Part shown: positions 6,865 through 9,133 of the stretch, piece after piece | Layout of the letters: every line of letters begins with the position of its first letter | Numbering within the stretch: position 1 is the first letter of the stretch | Assembly: GCA_030424825.1 (NCBI GenBank) | Contig: JAUHWE010000146.1 | Coordinates: forward strand, 1 to 9,133 | Direction: 5' to 3' | From: Verrucomicrobiia bacterium | GTDB taxonomy: Bacteria; Verrucomicrobiota; Verrucomicrobiia; Opitutales; Opitutaceae | DNA: 9,133 nucleotides | Position numbers and translations under genes: made by a program | The notes under the pieces: generated by a model | Told to the model about the DNA's origin: nothing | What the model saw: the letters and a program-made list of their open reading frames with translations, nothing else | Database searches by the model: none

Positions 6865-8094
6865 TTATTCAATCTTGGAGGTTGTGGATTGGCTTTTCTC
6901 CGAAAATAACGCACGCTTGGTTTTTTTTAAAATTGAATTTAGAACAGTATTGAGAAAGCGGAATCCGCTCACGATGCCTGGTATTGGGTCGTCGTAAGCG
7001 AAGTAAGGACCTTTCGTGCATTTTGTAAAATGAGAAAAGAGCGTTTTGAGTATTTTAAGTTTTGGAACGTTGTCTTTTAGTTGACTATATAAATCCTGTT
7101 CCCAATCGAGAAAATATATATTCTCTATTAGCTTATTGCTCTTTTCGTTGAAGTTTTCATCGATTGCTACTTTGTAGCTATTCCAAGCTGTAGGAACACC
7201 ACTATCTTCATCGAATTCGACATTACCAGGAATGCGTGGATTAATTTCAATGTATTTGTATAACCCATCCCGAACGTCCCATCGAAATTCAAGGTGCGTA
7301 TGACCCACGCATTTCAATTTCTTACCAAGATCATCGACAATTCGGATGAGTTCAGCATTTTCTTTACTGACAGCTAGAGAACTTACACCGAAGTGAATTG
7401 GGTACATCCTAAGTTTTTGCTTGATCGCATAATCGAGCATTTCGTGACGTTGGTTAAAAGTGCAACTGCAAATCCATGAATACTCATCTGGGCCTGGTAT
7501 AACTTCTTGCGCGATTAACGCGGATAAAGCGGATTTCCATTTTTCATAGAATTGATTCAGCTCAACTTCATCGTGAATAATGGCGTTTTTGTGCGGAAAT
7601 AAGTTTCGAACCGCAAAGGATGCAGGTTTGAATATAATGGGAAAGCGTAGTTCCCTCATCAAGTCAGAAGGGGTATTTGGAATAGACTGAACTGATTTTG
7701 GAATAGGAAATCCTAGTGAGTCTATTAAATGAGTTTCTTGCTTCTTGTCGTTGAGAGCGTTCAACAGTGAAGTAGGAGGTAACGTGAATCTGAATTTTAA
7801 TCTTAATTCATCTCTGTTGTCGGATATGAATGTTATAAGTCTATCCGATGTCGCTAGTAATACAGCTCCCTCTCTATCAAACTTTCGCAATAATCTTAGA
7901 AGGCCTGCCTCCTTCTCTTTATCGCAATAACCGCCAACTAAAGTTGTTTGCTTTGGGTACCGTGACCTGAGCACCAGGTCTTTTGCTTGGATAGCATAGA
8001 CAAATACCTCAACACCCCGTCTTGCTAATGTTCGAACGGCTCCAAGTCCACCCGGACCGTGAGAGAGAATTACTGCGGGGACATTCTTGCTCAT
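6865..8094 (-). CDS. ATP-grasp ligase-like protein of unknown substrate
   Basis: This 409-residue protein has the ATP-grasp layout. A Rossmann-like pre-domain opens with PAVILSHGPGGLGAVRTLAR (6-25) and an SRYPKQT segment. The central part has LRFPIIFKPAS with K156 as the likely nucleotide-binding lysine, and AQEVIPGPDEYSW (195-207) in the ATP-clamping loop region. The metal-binding stretch is HLEFRWD..YIEINPRIPGN, with E269, E283 and N285 as likely Mg2+ ligands. Family members join a carboxylate to an amine through an acyl phosphate. This subgroup resembles D-aspartate-ligase/PylC-like and surface-polysaccharide-associated ATP-grasp proteins, but nothing in the sequence or neighbours gives the substrate. 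The ATG at 8094 lies 69 bp after the glcF-like stop, with no clear ribosome site. Base use is strikingly AT-rich (17 of 60 GC at 7081-7140, 19 of 60 at 7681-7740, 25 of 60 at 7561-7620), well below both neighbours, which suggests horizontal transfer. The C-terminal ~40 residues are basic and may be a membrane- or partner-contacting tail. Confidence 0.85.
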   Translation of the reverse strand: MSKNVPAVILSHGPGGLGAVRTLARRGVEVFVYAIQAKDLVLRSRYPKQTTLVGGYCDKEKEAGLLRLLRKFDREGAVLLATSDRLITFISDNRDELRLKFRFTLPPTSLLNALNDKKQETHLIDSLGFPIPKSVQSIPNTPSDLMRELRFPIIFKPASFAVRNLFPHKNAIIHDEVELNQFYEKWKSALSALIAQEVIPGPDEYSWICSCTFNQRHEMLDYAIKQKLRMYPIHFGVSSLAVSKENAELIRIVDDLGKKLKCVGHTHLEFRWDVRDGLYKYIEINPRIPGNVEFDEDSGVPTAWNSYKVAIDENFNEKSNKLIENIYFLDWEQDLYSQLKDNVPKLKILKTLFSHFTKCTKGPYFAYDDPIPGIVSGFRFLNTVLNSILKKTKRALFSEKSQSTTSKIE

Positions 8095-8163
8095 GATGTT
8101 GGGAGTTGTTTTTTGGGCATGCGGAGGATACTGTCAAATTGCTACTCCATCGGACTTCTATTT
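8095..8163 (-). promoter_or_regulatory. 69-bp gap with possible weak promoter
   Basis: On the minus strand a TTGACA (8137 to 8132) would be a good -35 element for the ATP-grasp gene. At the expected distance only an A-run lies at 8114 to 8109, which is a poor -10. No terminator-like hairpin follows the upstream stop. Read-through from the glcF-like gene is therefore as likely as an own promoter. Confidence 0.25.
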
Positions 8164-9133
8164 TCAATCTTTACTCCCAAAATCCAATAGTTCGATCGTA
8201 TGGACGACCTTTAGTGGATGTTCTTTGTCGTTGGAATGAAATTCAATCTGGGTGAGGCAACCGATGTTGCCTGTGGCGATGATGTCGGCACCGGTGGCGA
8301 AGAGATTTTTCACTTTTCGTCTTCCCAGTTCTTTGGCCGTATCCGGATGTTCAATATTATAACTGCCGGCGGAGCCGCAGCAGATCTCCCATTCGGCGGG
8401 TTCAAGGATTTCTAGGCCGGGCATAGACTGAAGCAGTTTTCTAGGGGCGGATCGAACTTTCTGAGCGTGAGCGAGGTGACAAGCGTCGTGGTAAACGACT
8501 TTGACCGTCTCGGGATTGTCGATTTTGGGAGGTGTGAATCCAATCCGATCAAGATACTCGCAGATATCGACCACTTTGGACGCATAGTCCCTAGCTTGGG
8601 TTTTTAGTTCGTCTTCTTCTCCCGCGAAAAGTGTCCCGTACTCTTTCATTCCGGATCCGCATCCAGCCGCCGTTGAAATAATCGCATCCACATCGTCTGG
8701 GAAAGCTTCGAAATTTTTGCGTGCTGCCTTGCGGGCCTCTTTGGACGCGCCGATATGCATCGCCAAGGAGCCGCAGCATCCTTGACTTTTGGGTACAAGG
8801 ACTTCGATACCGTTTCGATTGAGGACGCGAATGGCGGCTTGATTGATCCGTGGTGCGAGAGCTTGCTGAGCGCAGCCTATGAGAAGCGCGACGCGACCCC
8901 TCTTTTCACCCTGTGCCGGGTAGACTTCGTTGAAATCTTGCTTGGGCGGCAATTCGCTGGGGGCAAGCTCGAGCATAGCGCCGAATCCTTTGGGGAGGTA
9001 AGGCGCGAGAGGTTTGAATAGGCTAGCGACTTTAGAGGCGGTCCGAAAGCGATCCGGATAGGGAATCGTTTTGAGCAAGGCCAGACGTTGCAGCTTTTCG
9101 CCGAACCCCCGCTCTCGCTGTTTTTCCGACCAA
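8164..9133 (-). CDS. glcF: Glycolate oxidase iron-sulfur subunit GlcF-like (N-terminus beyond window)
   Basis: The frame is open to the right edge: 18 codons precede the first TTG at 9078, so the gene starts outside the window and 322 residues plus stop are visible. Two CCG domains typical of GlcF, LutA and heterodisulfide-reductase subunit B are complete. The first has C87, CCG at 119-121 (31 residues between) and GCGSGMKEYG with C158. The second has DACH with C218, CCGSAGSYN with C251-C252 and NIGC with C292 (visible-residue numbering). The first N-terminal part, about 100 residues with the two ferredoxin-type [4Fe-4S] motifs, is missing only because of the window edge. GlcF passes electrons from the flavin subunit GlcD during glycolate oxidation to glyoxylate. 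The AAGCGSGMKEYG and CCGSAGSYN..HP forms favour GlcF over the shorter LutA, which also lacks ferredoxin motifs. Genes for the flavin subunits would be expected upstream, beyond the right edge. Two smaller downstream genes on the same strand may be co-transcribed. Confidence 0.87.
   Translation of the reverse strand, partial: WSEKQRERGFGEKLQRLALLKTIPYPDRFRTASKVASLFKPLAPYLPKGFGAMLELAPSELPPKQDFNEVYPAQGEKRGRVALLIGCAQQALAPRINQAAIRVLNRNGIEVLVPKSQGCCGSLAMHIGASKEARKAARKNFEAFPDDVDAIISTAAGCGSGMKEYGTLFAGEEDELKTQARDYASKVVDICEYLDRIGFTPPKIDNPETVKVVYHDACHLAHAQKVRSAPRKLLQSMPGLEILEPAEWEICCGSAGSYNIEHPDTAKELGRRKVKNLFATGADIIATGNIGCLTQIEFHSNDKEHPLKVVHTIELLDFGSKD

Noticed and set aside
6921..6928. Run of eight T (A on the coding strand) near the 3' end of the ATP-grasp gene as a programmed frameshift site
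   Set aside because: The frame continues normally to a stop at 6865 and no alternative extended product is evident; such runs are expected in an AT-rich gene.
9076..9078. TTG at 9078 as the true start of the GlcF-like gene
   Set aside because: The frame stays open for 18 more codons to the window edge with plausible protein sequence, and the N-terminal ferredoxin part expected of GlcF would be lacking. The gene is cut by the window, not short.
1..9133. CRISPR array, transposon, phage or defence genes
   Set aside because: No evenly spaced direct repeats, transposase or integrase motifs, or nuclease/defence domains were seen on either strand.

Overview
The window reads as ordinary chromosome of a Gram-negative bacterium, moderately GC-rich (about 50-57% in the lines I counted), with two AT-rich patches. 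Most genes lack a clear Shine-Dalgarno sequence. The gene styles and the GC-rich palindromic intergenic DNA would fit Verrucomicrobiota or a relative, but this is a weak inference; no rRNA or tRNA is present to place the organism.

Left part (1-1986): a divergent regulator/efflux unit. On the minus strand a tiny two-helix membrane protein (DUF2892/YgaP transmembrane type, 1357-1572) is followed after 6 bp by a COG1033-type RND exporter that runs off the left edge. On the plus strand is a 108-residue ArsR-family repressor (1660-1986). Its only two cysteines, C40 and C107, sit where SqrR/BigR/YgaV-type persulfide sensors carry theirs. Between the divergent genes are two near-identical 22-bp palindromes exactly 30 bp apart, the second reaching the A of the arsR start codon. 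I read this as a self-regulated, reactive-sulfur (or redox) controlled export unit.

Middle (1987-6196): a 187-bp gap with nested inverted repeats and a short hairpin, then a full-length large-type PurL (FGAR amidotransferase, de novo purine synthesis). Compared with E. coli PurL as I remember it, this protein is about 41 residues longer. The extra length is accounted for by one AT-rich, repeat-containing in-frame insertion at about residues 400-444. The catalytic triad is intact.

Right part (6197-9133): three minus-strand genes facing purL. In transcription order they are the C-terminal two thirds of a GlcF-type two-CCG-domain iron-sulfur protein (cut by the right edge), an AT-rich ATP-grasp ligase of unknown substrate, and a short cytoplasmic beta-propeller protein. 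The ATP-grasp gene is clearly lower in GC than both neighbours and may be a later arrival. The propeller gene ends tail-to-tail with purL, with only 9 bp between the stop codons.

No CRISPR array, transposase, integrase, phage gene or RNA gene was seen. The strongest candidates for something new are the sulfur-sensor/RND divergon with its double operator and the repeat-derived insertion in purL.
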